Source of the DNA: Streptomyces sp. WMMB303
Lineage (GTDB): Bacteria; Actinomycetota; Actinomycetes; Streptomycetales; Streptomycetaceae
DNA: 64,000 bases
NCBI RefSeq assembly: GCF_029351045.1
Contig: NZ_JARKIN010000001.1
Coordinates: 4,204,501 to 4,268,500, forward strand
Direction: 5' to 3'
Numbering within the stretch: position 1 is the first letter of the stretch; every line of letters starts with the position of its first letter. This document shows, piece by piece, positions 49,496-58,607 of the stretch. Below the pieces are notes generated by a model. That model made no database searches. It had not been told where the DNA came from and saw only the letters and a list, made by a program, of their open reading frames with translations. The position numbers and the translations under genes are program-made.

Positions 49496-51394
49496 TCATT
49501 CACGAGGTGCCCGGGCCGCCCCTCCCTGTTCGCTCTCCCGGTCGGCGGGATCGCCCTCGTCCCGGGGCCGGACCGCGGGGTCGCGCTCGGCGGCGGTGCG
49601 CTCCTGCCCGTCGCGCCGGGGCAGCGGGTGGCGCCCCGGCGCGCCCTGGGCGTCCCCAGGGTCCTCGGCCGGTGCGGACGGCGCGAAGGGCAGCGGCGTG
49701 GCGGGCCCGCGTTCCGTGCCGCGTGCCCGGGCCCGCGGCCGCGGATCCGCGGTGTCACGCGTGCCGGTCGGCGCGTCGGCCCCGGCCCCTTCCGGGTCGG
49801 CGGTGGGCCGCACCCCCGGCGCGCGGGCGGCGACGTCGGCCGGGGCCGGAACAGTCGCCGGCGCCGGGGTCGGTGGCGCGGCGGGCCGACCGCGGGTGCC
49901 CGTGCCGGAACGCGCTCCCCGGGCCGGGCTCCCGGGCCCGGCAGCCGAGTCCGCCCCCGGCCCCGGTTCCGACCGCCGCGTGCCCGCTCCCGGCCCGGCG
50001 GCGGCCCCCCGAGCGGCGCCCGCGACCGGCCCGCGCCGCCGGCCGGGACCCGTGGGCGCTGCGGTTCGGCCGGATGCGCTCTCCGGAGGGGCGCCGGGGG
50101 CGGGTTCGCCGGTGCGGCCCAGCAGACGCTGCGGCAGGACGGCGACGGCCTGCACCCCGCCGTAGATGTTGTTCTGCAGCCGGACGACGATGCCGTGCCG
50201 CCGGGCCAGGGCGGCGACGACGTAGAGGCCGATGCGGCCGTCCCGCACCAGTTCGGTGGCGTCGGTCCGGCCGGGCTCGGCGAGCACCGCGTTGAGGCGC
50301 TGCTGTGCGGCGGGGTCCATGCCCGGCCCCCGGTCCTCGACCTCGACCGCGAGTCCGGCGGCGACACGCTGGGTGCGCACCAGCACGTGGGCCTCCGGCG
50401 GGGAGAAGACCGTGGCGTTCTCGATGAGTTCGGCCAGCAGGTGGACGACGTCCGCGACGGCCTGTCCGTGCACCGTGCCCTCGATCGGAGGCACCAACTG
50501 CACCCTCGTGTAGTGCTCGACCTCGGCGACGGCGGAGCGGAGTGCCTCGGAGAGGGAGACGGGGCGGGTCCACCGGCGGTGCGCCGTCGCGCCGCCGAGT
50601 ACCGCCAGGTTCTCCGCGTGCCGCCGGGTGCGGGTGGCGACGTGGTCGACGCGGAAGACGCCTTTGAGCAGGTCGGGGTCCTCGATCTGGTTCTCCAGCC
50701 GGTCGATGAGCTCGATCTCCCGGTGCACCAGGGACTGGAGCCGGCGGGCGAGTCCGACGAAGACCTCGGTCCGCTCCTCGCCGCCGTCGCGCGCCTCCGC
50801 CGTCAGCACGACCGCCTCGACGAGGGCGGACTCCGCGGCGCACTGGGCGAGTGCCGCCTCGTGGCCGAGCAGGTCCAGCGCGTCGCCGACGGGTTCGGCC
50901 TCCGGGGCCCGGGTGCGGGTCACCGGGCGCTCGCCGTGCCGCAGCGCCCAGAGCATCGAGCGGAGTTCGGCCTGCCCCCGCACCAGGTTCCGCCGCAGCG
51001 CCGCGCAGCGTGCGGCGCTGCCGCGCGCCTCGGCCTCGGCCAGCAGCCAGGCGGAGCCCAGGGCGGCACCGGCGAGCAGTGCAGCGAGCACCAGCAGGGT
51101 CCACAGCCCGGCGCCGATCGGTTCGGCTCCCTCGCGGGCTCCCAGCACACAGCCGACGACAAGGGTTCCGGTGACCGCTACCGCCCCCGAGGGCAGCAGC
51201 GCGAGCCGGACCAGGCGCCGCCGTACGGCGGCGTCCCCCACGTTCTCCCGGGCCCGGGTCTGCGCCCGCGGCCTGCCGTGCCGCCGCCGTGCGGGGACGT
51301 TTGTGCCGCGCGGCGCGGCCGGTGGGACCGCGGGCGAAGCGGAAGCGGATACTCCCCTTCCATTCAGGGTCGCGTAGCTCAGGGATTCGGCCAT
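49496..51394 (-). CDS. CvnA-like sensor histidine kinase, orphan
   Basis: 632-residue membrane sensor kinase. Two hydrophobic helices (about 63-86 and 95-118) precede a dimerisation helix (LLKGVFRVDHVATRTRRHAENL). An HATPase_c domain (about 300-420) follows with LLAELIENATVFSPP and VEVEDRGPGMD. The last 200 residues are a Pro/Ala/Gly/Arg-rich, probably disordered tail. This is the conservon (CvnA) kinase pattern, but no cvnB (roadblock), cvnC or cvnD (GTPase) follows. GAGGAA precedes the ATG. Confidence 0.83.
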   Translation of the reverse strand: MAESLSYATLNGRGVSASASPAVPPAAPRGTNVPARRRHGRPRAQTRARENVGDAAVRRRLVRLALLPSGAVAVTGTLVVGCVLGAREGAEPIGAGLWTLLVLAALLAGAALGSAWLLAEAEARGSAARCAALRRNLVRGQAELRSMLWALRHGERPVTRTRAPEAEPVGDALDLLGHEAALAQCAAESALVEAVVLTAEARDGGEERTEVFVGLARRLQSLVHREIELIDRLENQIEDPDLLKGVFRVDHVATRTRRHAENLAVLGGATAHRRWTRPVSLSEALRSAVAEVEHYTRVQLVPPIEGTVHGQAVADVVHLLAELIENATVFSPPEAHVLVRTQRVAAGLAVEVEDRGPGMDPAAQQRLNAVLAEPGRTDATELVRDGRIGLYVVAALARRHGIVVRLQNNIYGGVQAVAVLPQRLLGRTGEPAPGAPPESASGRTAAPTGPGRRRGPVAGAARGAAAGPGAGTRRSEPGPGADSAAGPGSPARGARSGTGTRGRPAAPPTPAPATVPAPADVAARAPGVRPTADPEGAGADAPTGTRDTADPRPRARARGTERGPATPLPFAPSAPAEDPGDAQGAPGRHPLPRRDGQERTAAERDPAVRPRDEGDPADRESEQGGAARAPRE

Positions 51395-51594
51395 GGGTTC
51401 CTCGGCAGAGTTGAGGCAGGTGAGAAGTCGAACAGACAGCGCGGGACAGTCGGGAGAAAGGTGTCGGCGCCGTGGTCACGCTAGCCCCGGGGATCGGCTC
51501 CCCCTGGCCCGTACAAGAGATTCGCCAGGGTTCGCCAGCTCCCAACGAGTGAACCCACCTGGCTTTCGCTTGACAGGGCGTCCACGTCAGCCGG

Positions 51595-52269
51595 TCAGTA
51601 CGCCCTGACGGTGACGTTCACCCGCCCCCGCAGGCCCAGTCCGGGCGGCGCGGACCCCGGCTCGGTGCGGGGAACCCCGTGGTAGGCCCGGCGCGCCGGG
51701 CCGCCGAAGACGAACGCGTCGCCGCTGCGGAGCAGCACGTCCCGCCAGGGCCGACCGCGCCCCTCGGTGTTCCCGAAGCGGAAGACGCAGGAGTCCCCCA
51801 GACTGAAGGAGACGACGGGCGCCTCGGAGGGCTCGTCACTGTCCCGGTGCATGCCCATCCGCGCACCGGCGCCGTAGAAGTTCACCAGCGCCACGTCGTA
51901 CCGGACGGTGCACGGCCCCGGGCCGTACCGCGGTTCCCCGGCCGCCTCGGCAGCCGCGTCCACCGCGGCCCTGGCCCACTCCCCCAGCCAGCCGGGGAAC
52001 GGCTTGACGGGCTCCCCGCCGCCGTCCACCACCGTCGGCGCGTACCCGTACGGGTACCAGTGCCGCCCCAGGCTCAGCTGGCGCACCGACATCTCACCGC
52101 CGCCCGGCATCCGCACGGTCCGCAGCCCCGCGGGCGGCAGCGCCCAGTCCCGGCACGCGGCCAGCAGGTCCCGCTGGGCACTCTCCGCCAGCCGCCCGGG
52201 CAGCAGGACGGCGCCCGCGGCGACCTCCTCCGCGGGCCGGGGGAACAGCTCCGCACTCACCCGGACCAC
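51595..52269 (-). CDS. AlkB-like DNA dioxygenase
   Basis: 224-residue Fe(II)/2-oxoglutarate enzyme that repairs alkylated bases. Iron ligands are in MGMHRDSDE (HxD) and the later RRAYHGVPR His. The 2-oxoglutarate Arg lies in the terminal RGRVNVTVR. VNFYGAGARMG and VSFSLGDSCVFRFG are family strands; the N-terminal LPPAGLRTVRMPGGGEMS is a normal lead-in. GTG start; an alternative GTG lies three codons on. Confidence 0.9.
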   Translation of the reverse strand: MVRVSAELFPRPAEEVAAGAVLLPGRLAESAQRDLLAACRDWALPPAGLRTVRMPGGGEMSVRQLSLGRHWYPYGYAPTVVDGGGEPVKPFPGWLGEWARAAVDAAAEAAGEPRYGPGPCTVRYDVALVNFYGAGARMGMHRDSDEPSEAPVVSFSLGDSCVFRFGNTEGRGRPWRDVLLRSGDAFVFGGPARRAYHGVPRTEPGSAPPGLGLRGRVNVTVRAY

Positions 52270-52412
52270 CCTACGGCGCCGGCGGTCACCTGCCCGCGGT
52301 GTGTGAGCGGGCGGGAGACAGCCGTCGGGCAGATCACTGCGCAGGGACTGATCGCCTCAGGAATCCATGCCGTATGGTCGGACGACAGGACTCGGAGGCG
52401 AGGAGCGCGCGC

Positions 52413-53207
52413 GTGAGTGTGGATTCCACCGGGATGGTACTGACCGGGGTGCGGAACTTCCGGGACGTCGGCGGGCTGCCGACGGCCGACGGGCGCCGGG
52501 TGCGCAGCGGCGTACTCTTCCGCAGCGGACACCTGGCACACGCGACGCCCGAGGACGCCACCGCGCTGGGCGCACTCGCGCTGCACACCGTCTTCGACTT
52601 CCGCAACTCCGCCGACCGGGCGCTCGACGGCCCCGACATCGAGCTGCCGGGCGTGCGCAACGTCAGTCTGCCGCTCTCCGACCCGGCCGACGGAGCCGAG
52701 TTCTGGCGACTGGTGCGGGACGGCGAGCTCGACCAACTCCAGACGATCCTCGGCGACGGTCTCGCCGTCCGGCGGATGACCGACTCCTACCGCACCATGA
52801 TCCGCGAGCGGACGGCCGAGCACAGCCGGATCCTGCACGCGCTCGCCGAGGACAGCCTGCCCGCGCTGCTGCACTGCGCCGCGGGCAAGGACCGGGCGGG
52901 CCTCTCGATCGCCATCGCCCTGCTGGCGCTCGGCGTCGACCGGGACGCCGTGGAGGAGGACTACCTGCAGTCCAACCACCCGCACCGGCGCTACCGGATC
53001 CACCGCAGCGGCAAGTCCCGGGCGGGGATGTCCCCGGAGGTCCTGGAACTGCTCGCGCCGCTCTTCGAGGCCCGGGCCGGCTACCTCCACGCGGCGTTCG
53101 CCGCCATCGACGAGACCTGGGGCGGCGTGGACGCCTATCTGGCCGAGGGGCTGCGACTCTCCGAGGCGACCCGCACCCGGCTCAAGTCGCGTCTGCTGGA
53201 GCCCTGA
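52413..53207 (+). CDS. Tyrosine/dual-specificity protein phosphatase
   Basis: 264-residue cysteine phosphatase of the actinobacterial PtpB/Y_phosphatase3 type. VRNFRDVGGLPTADGRRVRS is the family opening, FDFRNSADR a structural strand and HCAAGKDRAG the P-loop with nucleophile Cys and Arg. GKDR rather than GxxR loops are linked to phosphoinositide or broad specificity in MptpB (family knowledge). The GTG at 52413 has GAGGAG at good spacing. Divergent from alkB. Confidence 0.9.
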   Translation: MSVDSTGMVLTGVRNFRDVGGLPTADGRRVRSGVLFRSGHLAHATPEDATALGALALHTVFDFRNSADRALDGPDIELPGVRNVSLPLSDPADGAEFWRLVRDGELDQLQTILGDGLAVRRMTDSYRTMIRERTAEHSRILHALAEDSLPALLHCAAGKDRAGLSIAIALLALGVDRDAVEEDYLQSNHPHRRYRIHRSGKSRAGMSPEVLELLAPLFEARAGYLHAAFAAIDETWGGVDAYLAEGLRLSEATRTRLKSRLLEP

Positions 53208-53267
53208 GGCCGGGCCGTCCCCGCGGAACCGCCGCAGCGCCGCTGGGCGGATACGGCCGGGCACCCG

Positions 53268-54650
53268 TCAGCGGTTGGCCACCGCCTGCCTGATCAGGGT
53301 GCGCCCGAAGTCCCACATGAGTCCGCCGCCACGGTGCGCGTCGTCCATGACCTGGGTGAAGGCGGCCACGAAGCGGTCCACCTCGGCTTCCCCGACCACC
53401 AGCGGCGGGATCAACTTGATCACTTCCAGATGGTCCCCGGAGACCTGCGTGAGGATCCGGTGCTTCTGCAGCAGCGGAACGACCACCATCTGCGCGAACA
53501 GCCCCTTGCGCGCCGCCTGGAGCATCGTCCAGCGACTCCGCAGCTTCAGTGACCTGGGCCTGCCGAACTCGATGCCGATCATCAGACCCCGGCCGCGCAC
53601 CTCGTGCAGCAGCTCGTACTCGTCCACCAGCGCCGCGAGCCGGGAGCGGAGCAGATCCCCCGTGCGGCGGGCGTTCTCGGTGAGCCGCTCGTCGTCCATG
53701 ACGGCGAGGGTGGCCAGCCCGGCCGCCATGGCCTGGGCATTGGACCCGAAGCTGGCGGAGTGCACCAGCACCCGGTCCATGGACGAGTAGACCTTCTTGA
53801 AGATCCACTCCTTGCCGAGGGTCGCGCCGACCGGGACGTAGCCGCCCGAGAGCGACTTCGCCACGCACACCAGGTCGGGATCGACGTCCGGCTCGTGCTG
53901 GTAGGCGAAGAAGTCGCCGGTGCGGCCCAGCCCGGTCTGCACCTCGTCCGCGATGAGCAGCGCCCCGTGCCGGTGCAGCAACTCCCGCGCGGCACGCAGA
54001 TAGCCCGGCGGCGCCGCGTGCACGCCCTTGCCCTGGACGGGCTCCACGACCAGCGCGGCCACGTCCTTCTTCCGCAGCTCGCGCTCCAGCGCGGCCGTGT
54101 CGCCCAGCGGGACGGGGGTGTCGGGCAGCAGCGGTGCGAATCCGTCGCGGAAGCCGTCCTCACCGTTGACGGACAGCGAACCGGTGGTCAGGCCGTGGAA
54201 GGCGTGGTCGCAGTACAGCACCCTGGGTCTGCCGGTGGCGTACCGGGCGAACTTGAGCGCCGTCTCCACGGCCTCGGTACCGCTGTTGCCGAAGAAGACC
54301 CGGTCGAGTCCGGGAGCGCGGGCCAGCAGCTGCTCGGCCAGCAGCCCCGGCAGCGGCTGGCAGTCGAAGCGGGTGAGGTCGGCGAGCTGCGCGTCCAGGA
54401 CGTCGTGCAGCGCCCGCCGTACGACCGGATGATGCCGCCCCACGCCCATGACGCCGAAGCCGGCCAGCATGTCGAGGTACGCGTTGTCCTCGGCGTCGTA
54501 GAAGTAGGCGCCCTCGGCGCGGTCATAGACCTTGTCGAAGCCGATGGTGTGCAGCATGCGCGGAAGCTGGTGATTGAGGTGGCGCATGTGCAGTTCGTAG
54601 CGCTCGCCGCTCCGTTCGGCCAGCAGCTTTGTCAGGTCGAAGCCGGTCAC
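53268..54650 (-). CDS. hpnO: Hopanoid aminotransferase HpnO
   Basis: PLP class III aminotransferase of 460 residues that converts ribosyl/aldehyde bacteriohopane to aminobacteriohopanetriol. FFGNSGTEAVETALKFAR (about 119-136) binds the phosphate, ADEVQTGLGRTG (about 234-245) holds the cofactor Asp, and CVAKSLSGGYVPVG the Schiff-base Lys. The extended first 40 residues are typical of HpnO. GTG start, overlapping the stop of a 43-codon open frame. Last gene of the hopanoid operon. Confidence 0.9.
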   Translation of the reverse strand: MTGFDLTKLLAERSGERYELHMRHLNHQLPRMLHTIGFDKVYDRAEGAYFYDAEDNAYLDMLAGFGVMGVGRHHPVVRRALHDVLDAQLADLTRFDCQPLPGLLAEQLLARAPGLDRVFFGNSGTEAVETALKFARYATGRPRVLYCDHAFHGLTTGSLSVNGEDGFRDGFAPLLPDTPVPLGDTAALERELRKKDVAALVVEPVQGKGVHAAPPGYLRAARELLHRHGALLIADEVQTGLGRTGDFFAYQHEPDVDPDLVCVAKSLSGGYVPVGATLGKEWIFKKVYSSMDRVLVHSASFGSNAQAMAAGLATLAVMDDERLTENARRTGDLLRSRLAALVDEYELLHEVRGRGLMIGIEFGRPRSLKLRSRWTMLQAARKGLFAQMVVVPLLQKHRILTQVSGDHLEVIKLIPPLVVGEAEVDRFVAAFTQVMDDAHRGGGLMWDFGRTLIRQAVANR

Positions 54651-54778
54651 GCCGTACTCCCCTCACCCGTGCGGGCCGCACCCGCGTGCGCGGCGCCCCG
54701 CCGATGGCTCTCCCGTTCCCGCCCCCCGCCCCGGGTCTGCTCCCCGTGCGGCAGGCCGGCGGACTCCGGCAACGACAT
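54647..54778 (-). CDS. Possible small coupled gene, 43 residues
   Basis: Hypothetical. An ATG at 54778 with AGGGGG six bases upstream opens a short Arg/Gly/His-rich frame (MSLPESAGLPHGEQTRGGGR...). Its TGA overlaps the hpnO GTG as GTGA. No domain or membrane segment. It may serve as a leader that couples hpnO translation, or be chance. Confidence 0.35.
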   Translation of the reverse strand: MSLPESAGLPHGEQTRGGGRERESHRRGAAHAGAARTGEGSTA

Positions 54779-54860
54779 GTCGGCCCCCTGCTCTGACGAT
54801 CGGTCCCGTGGCCCGCCCCTCGGCCCGGTGAGCCGGGCGAGGGGCGGCGCCCGGCGGTGC

Positions 54861-55883
54861 CTACCCCGCCTTGCTGCTCGCCGCCTCGCGGGCGGCACGC
54901 AGCGACTCCTTGAGGGAGCCCATGGTGGCCAGCACGGCGGTCGGCTCGTATCCGCAGTGCGCCATGCAGTTCGCACACCGGGGGTCCTTGCCGCGCCCGT
55001 ACTTCTCCCAGTCGGTCTCCTCGACCAGCTCCCGGTAGGTGGCCACATAGCCGTCGCTCATCAGGTAGCAGGGCCGCTGCCAGCCGAAGAGGGAGTAGTT
55101 GGGGATGGCCCAGGCCGTGCAGTCGAAGTCGGCCTTGCCCTCCAGGAAGTCGAGGAAGAGCGGACTGTGGTTGAGCCGCCACCGGTCCCTGTTGCCCTGC
55201 GCGAACGCCTTCTTGAACAGCTCCCTGGTCTGCTCGACACCCAGGAAGTGCTCCTGGTCGGGCGCCTTCTCATAGGCGTAGGCGGGCGAGACCATCATCT
55301 CGTCCACCTGCAGCTCGTCGTTGAGGTAGTTCAGCACCTCGACGACGGTCTGCGGAGTGTCGGTGTTGAAGAACGTGGAGTTGGTGGTGACCCGGAATCC
55401 GCGGCGCTTGGCCTCCTTCATCGCGGCCACCGCCTCGTCGAACACGCCCTCCTTGGCGACGGATTCGTCGTGCCGCTCCCGCAGCCCGTCGATGTGCACG
55501 GCGAACGCGAAATAGGGCGAGGGCGTGAACTCGTCCATCTTCTTGCGCAGCAGCATGGCGTTGGTGCAGAGGAAGACATACTTGCGCCGGGCCACCAGCT
55601 GCCGCACGATCTCCCCGATCTGCGGGTGCATCAGCGGCTCGCCGCCCGCGATGGAGACCATCGGCGCCCCGGACTCCAGCACCGCCCCCACCGCCTGGGC
55701 CACCGGCATCCGCTGCTTGAGCACTCCGGCGGGGTGCTGGATCTTCCCGCATCCCTCGCACTTGAGGTTGCACGCGAAGAGCGGTTCCAGCTCCACGATG
55801 AGCGGGAATCTCTCCCGCCTGCGGAGCTTCTGCTGGAAGAGATACGTCCCGATACGGAGCGTCTGGCGGAGCGGCATGGCCAT
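54861..55883 (-). CDS. hpnH: Adenosylhopane synthase HpnH
   Basis: Radical SAM enzyme of 340 residues that adds the 5'-deoxyadenosyl group to diploptene. The cluster motif is ACNLKCEGCGK (CxxxCxxC, about 40-47). Also characteristic are MVSIAGGEPLMHPQI, VFLCTNAMLL, VHIDGLRERHD, and the C-terminal Cys set CANCMAHCGYEPTA. The ATG at 55883 (MAMPLRQTLRIG) has GGAGGTGA upstream. 7 bp after hpnG. Confidence 0.95.
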   Translation of the reverse strand: MAMPLRQTLRIGTYLFQQKLRRRERFPLIVELEPLFACNLKCEGCGKIQHPAGVLKQRMPVAQAVGAVLESGAPMVSIAGGEPLMHPQIGEIVRQLVARRKYVFLCTNAMLLRKKMDEFTPSPYFAFAVHIDGLRERHDESVAKEGVFDEAVAAMKEAKRRGFRVTTNSTFFNTDTPQTVVEVLNYLNDELQVDEMMVSPAYAYEKAPDQEHFLGVEQTRELFKKAFAQGNRDRWRLNHSPLFLDFLEGKADFDCTAWAIPNYSLFGWQRPCYLMSDGYVATYRELVEETDWEKYGRGKDPRCANCMAHCGYEPTAVLATMGSLKESLRAAREAASSKAG

Positions 55884-55890
55884 TTCTGGC

Positions 55891-56556
55891 TCACCTCCAG
55901 GGGAGCAGCAGGGATCGGTGCCATTCGAGAAAGGCGGGCAGGACTCCGCGAAGCACGCGGAATGCCGATATTCCACCCCGCAGTGTCCCGATGCGGATCA
56001 GCTCATGGCCGGGAGCGTCCACCACCACCCGTACGGCCGCAACCGGACGCCGGGCCGTGCCCGCCGCAGCGGTGTCCAGAGCCGCGGCGGACTCCATGTC
56101 CGCCGCGATGGCTCCGGTCTCGTGCAGGACCGCCCTGGCCCGGCCCCGCACCACATGGTCGGTTCCCACCAGCGGGCCCACATGGACGGTTCCGTACCGG
56201 GCCGCGGCGGCGGCCAGCAGTTCGGTCCCGGTGCACGGCGTGTGGCCCCGGGCGTCCCGGGTCTGCGCCGCCACCACCAGGTCGCCCGGACGCATCCCGG
56301 GCGCGAGCCCGGCGCAGAAGCCGGTGGCCAGCACCGCGGTGGCGCCGGGCACGGTCTCCCGGGCGAGCGCCCCGGCCAGGGCGCGCCGCGCGGCCTGCGC
56401 GCCCATGCCGCTGCGCACGAGCCGCACGTCCCCGGCTCCGGGTCCCCCGTCCGGCTCTTGGCCGCCCGGATGCTCCAGGCCCCGGCGCAGCGCGAGGTGC
56501 TCGATGCCGAGCGCACACGTCAGCAGCAGTGGGCCCGGGGCCGCCGGGCTCTCCAT
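55891..56556 (-). CDS. hpnG: Adenosylhopane nucleosidase HpnG
   Basis: 221-residue nucleoside phosphorylase/nucleosidase-like protein that removes adenine from adenosylhopane. ATGFCAGLAPGMRPGDLVVA is the PNP-family core, and ADMESAAA holds the base-binding Met-Glu motif. Its ATG shares one base with the shc stop (TGATG), so it is tightly coupled to shc, with hpnH just downstream. Confidence 0.92.
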   Translation of the reverse strand: MESPAAPGPLLLTCALGIEHLALRRGLEHPGGQEPDGGPGAGDVRLVRSGMGAQAARRALAGALARETVPGATAVLATGFCAGLAPGMRPGDLVVAAQTRDARGHTPCTGTELLAAAAARYGTVHVGPLVGTDHVVRGRARAVLHETGAIAADMESAAALDTAAAGTARRPVAAVRVVVDAPGHELIRIGTLRGGISAFRVLRGVLPAFLEWHRSLLLPWR

Positions 56557-58556
56557 CAGGCTCCCCGCCGCACGGCCCGCTCCAGGCCGTCACCGTGCAG
56601 ATAGCGACCCAGTGCCGTGAGCGGAAAGACCATCCGGTAGAGGTGGTAGTTGATCGAGAAGTCCCAGGGGAATCCGGTTCCGGTGAAGTACGGCTCGTCC
56701 CAGTAGCCGTCCTCGCGCTGGGTGCCGGCCAGCCAGTCGATGCCGCGTTCGACGGTGTCGCTCTCCCGCTCCCCCGCGGCCAGCAGCGACATCAGCGCCC
56801 ATCCGGTCTGCGAGGCCGTGGAGGTGCCGGTGCCGCTCCATCCCGGGTCGATGTAGGAGCGCAGGTCCTCGCCCCAGCCGCCGTCGGTGTTCTGCACGCG
56901 CTTCAGCCAGTCGACGGCGCGCCGCACGGCGGGGTGTGAGGTGGGAAGACCGGCGGCGATCAGAGCCGGGACGGCCGAGCCGGTGCCGTAGAGGTAGTTG
57001 ACTCCCCAGCGGCCGAACCAGGAGCCGTCGGCCTCCTGCTCCGCCAGCAGCCAGGAGACGGCCCTGCGGGTCCGCGGATCGTCCTGCCGGCCCTCGGCGG
57101 CCAGCATCTCGACCACGTGCGCTGTCACATCGGCCGACGGCGGGTCGATGACCTCGCCGAAGTCGCAGAACGGCAGCCGGTTGGGGAACCTGCTGGTGTT
57201 GTCGACGTCGAAGGCGCCCCACGCGCCGTTGCCGGACTGCATGCCCAGGCTCCAGCACACGGCGCGACCGATGGCGCGTTCGACCCGCTCGGGGTCGGGG
57301 TGCCGGATGCGGCGCAGCGCGAGTGCGACCTCGGCGGTGTCGTCGGTGTCGGGGTAGTTGTCGTTGTGGAACTCGAACGCCCAGCCGCCGGATGTCAGCC
57401 GGGGGCGGCGCACCGACCAGTCGCCGGGGCGGACGACCTGCTCGCCCAGCATCCAGTCGGCTGCCTTGACCAGCGCCGGATGGTCGCGGGGCAGTCCGGC
57501 GTCCGCCAGCGCGATGGCGGCCAGACAGGTGTCCCAGACCGGGGACTGGCACGCCTCCACCATCCGGGTCCGCTCGTCGGTCCAGACGGCGAAGCGGTCC
57601 AGCGACTCCAGTCCGGCCCGCATCACGGGGTGGTCGAGGTCGTAGCCGAGCAGCCGCAGTGCGATCAGCGAGTAGACGGCGGGCGGCTGGATACCGCCCC
57701 AGCAGCCGTCGTTCTCCTGACGCTCGATGATCCAGCGCGAGGCGTCCTTGAGCGCCGCCCGGCGCAGTCGACGGGGCGCCACCCTGCGGTAGGCGTGCAG
57801 GACCCGGTCGATGCGCTGGAACGCGCCGTCCCAACTGTTCGGCGGCGCCATCGGGGCGTGCGGCAGCGGGTGGGCCGGGTCCCGGTGCAACTCATCCAGG
57901 TCGAAGGGGGCGGGGCGCACGGGGCGGAAGGCGGAGACGACGGTGAGGGGCACGATGGTCTGCCGGGCCCAGCAGCCGAAGTCGTAGATGTTGAGCGGGA
58001 CCCACTTGGGGAGGTAGATGATCTCGGGTGGCAGCTCCGGCAGGTCCTCCCAGCGCCACCAGCCGAACAGCGCCAGCCAGATCCGGGTGAAGACCCTGGC
58101 CTTGGCCACCCCGCCGTGTGCGCGCACCCACTCCGCCGCGCGGACCATGTGGGGGGCCTCGGGGTGGTCACCGGCCAGCTTGAGCGCGACGTACCCCTCG
58201 ACGGTGGTGGACAGGTCACCCGGTCCGCCGTGGAAGGTGGACCAGGCCCCGTCCGCGTGCTGCCGGGAGCGGATGAACCGGGCGGCTGCCGTGTAGGTCC
58301 TGTCGTCGCCGATGCCGAGGAACTCGCGCAGCAGCAGGTCCTCGGCATCCATGGTGACGTTGGTCTCCAGGTCCCCCTTCCACCATCCGGCCTCGTCCTG
58401 GCGGGCGAGCAGATGGTCCACTGCGCGGGCCGCGGCGCGCTCGGCCGCCGCGGTGGCGCCGCCGCTCCGGGCGGGGTCAAGGACAGCGGAGTCGCGCCTG
58501 TGCTGCTTCGTTCCGGAGACGCCGGGTCCAGCGGGGCCGTCCGTCGTGGCTGTCAT
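56556..58556 (-). CDS. shc: Squalene-hopene cyclase
   Basis: Membrane-associated terpene cyclase of 666 residues turning squalene into hopene. The catalytic DxDDTA is DTDDTAEVAL (about 400). QW-type repeats occur throughout (ADGAWSTFHGG, NDGCWGGIQ, GNGAWGAF, ADGSWFGRWG, TDGGWGED, EDGYWDEP). VPLNIYDFGCWARQTIVPLT is a cyclase-specific segment. The N-terminal 40 residues are Ala-rich. 51 bp after the prenyl synthase gene and coupled to hpnG. Confidence 0.96.
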   Translation of the reverse strand: MTATTDGPAGPGVSGTKQHRRDSAVLDPARSGGATAAAERAAARAVDHLLARQDEAGWWKGDLETNVTMDAEDLLLREFLGIGDDRTYTAAARFIRSRQHADGAWSTFHGGPGDLSTTVEGYVALKLAGDHPEAPHMVRAAEWVRAHGGVAKARVFTRIWLALFGWWRWEDLPELPPEIIYLPKWVPLNIYDFGCWARQTIVPLTVVSAFRPVRPAPFDLDELHRDPAHPLPHAPMAPPNSWDGAFQRIDRVLHAYRRVAPRRLRRAALKDASRWIIERQENDGCWGGIQPPAVYSLIALRLLGYDLDHPVMRAGLESLDRFAVWTDERTRMVEACQSPVWDTCLAAIALADAGLPRDHPALVKAADWMLGEQVVRPGDWSVRRPRLTSGGWAFEFHNDNYPDTDDTAEVALALRRIRHPDPERVERAIGRAVCWSLGMQSGNGAWGAFDVDNTSRFPNRLPFCDFGEVIDPPSADVTAHVVEMLAAEGRQDDPRTRRAVSWLLAEQEADGSWFGRWGVNYLYGTGSAVPALIAAGLPTSHPAVRRAVDWLKRVQNTDGGWGEDLRSYIDPGWSGTGTSTASQTGWALMSLLAAGERESDTVERGIDWLAGTQREDGYWDEPYFTGTGFPWDFSINYHLYRMVFPLTALGRYLHGDGLERAVRRGA

Positions 58557-58607
58557 CCCTTCTCCTTCCGAAGTGTCCGAGTGCTCGGAGCTGCGGGAGC
58601 GGGCGGC

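Noticed and set aside
53604..56939. 1111-codon plus frame over the hopanoid genes
   Set aside because: Antisense of hpnO, hpnH and hpnG, all with intact family motifs.
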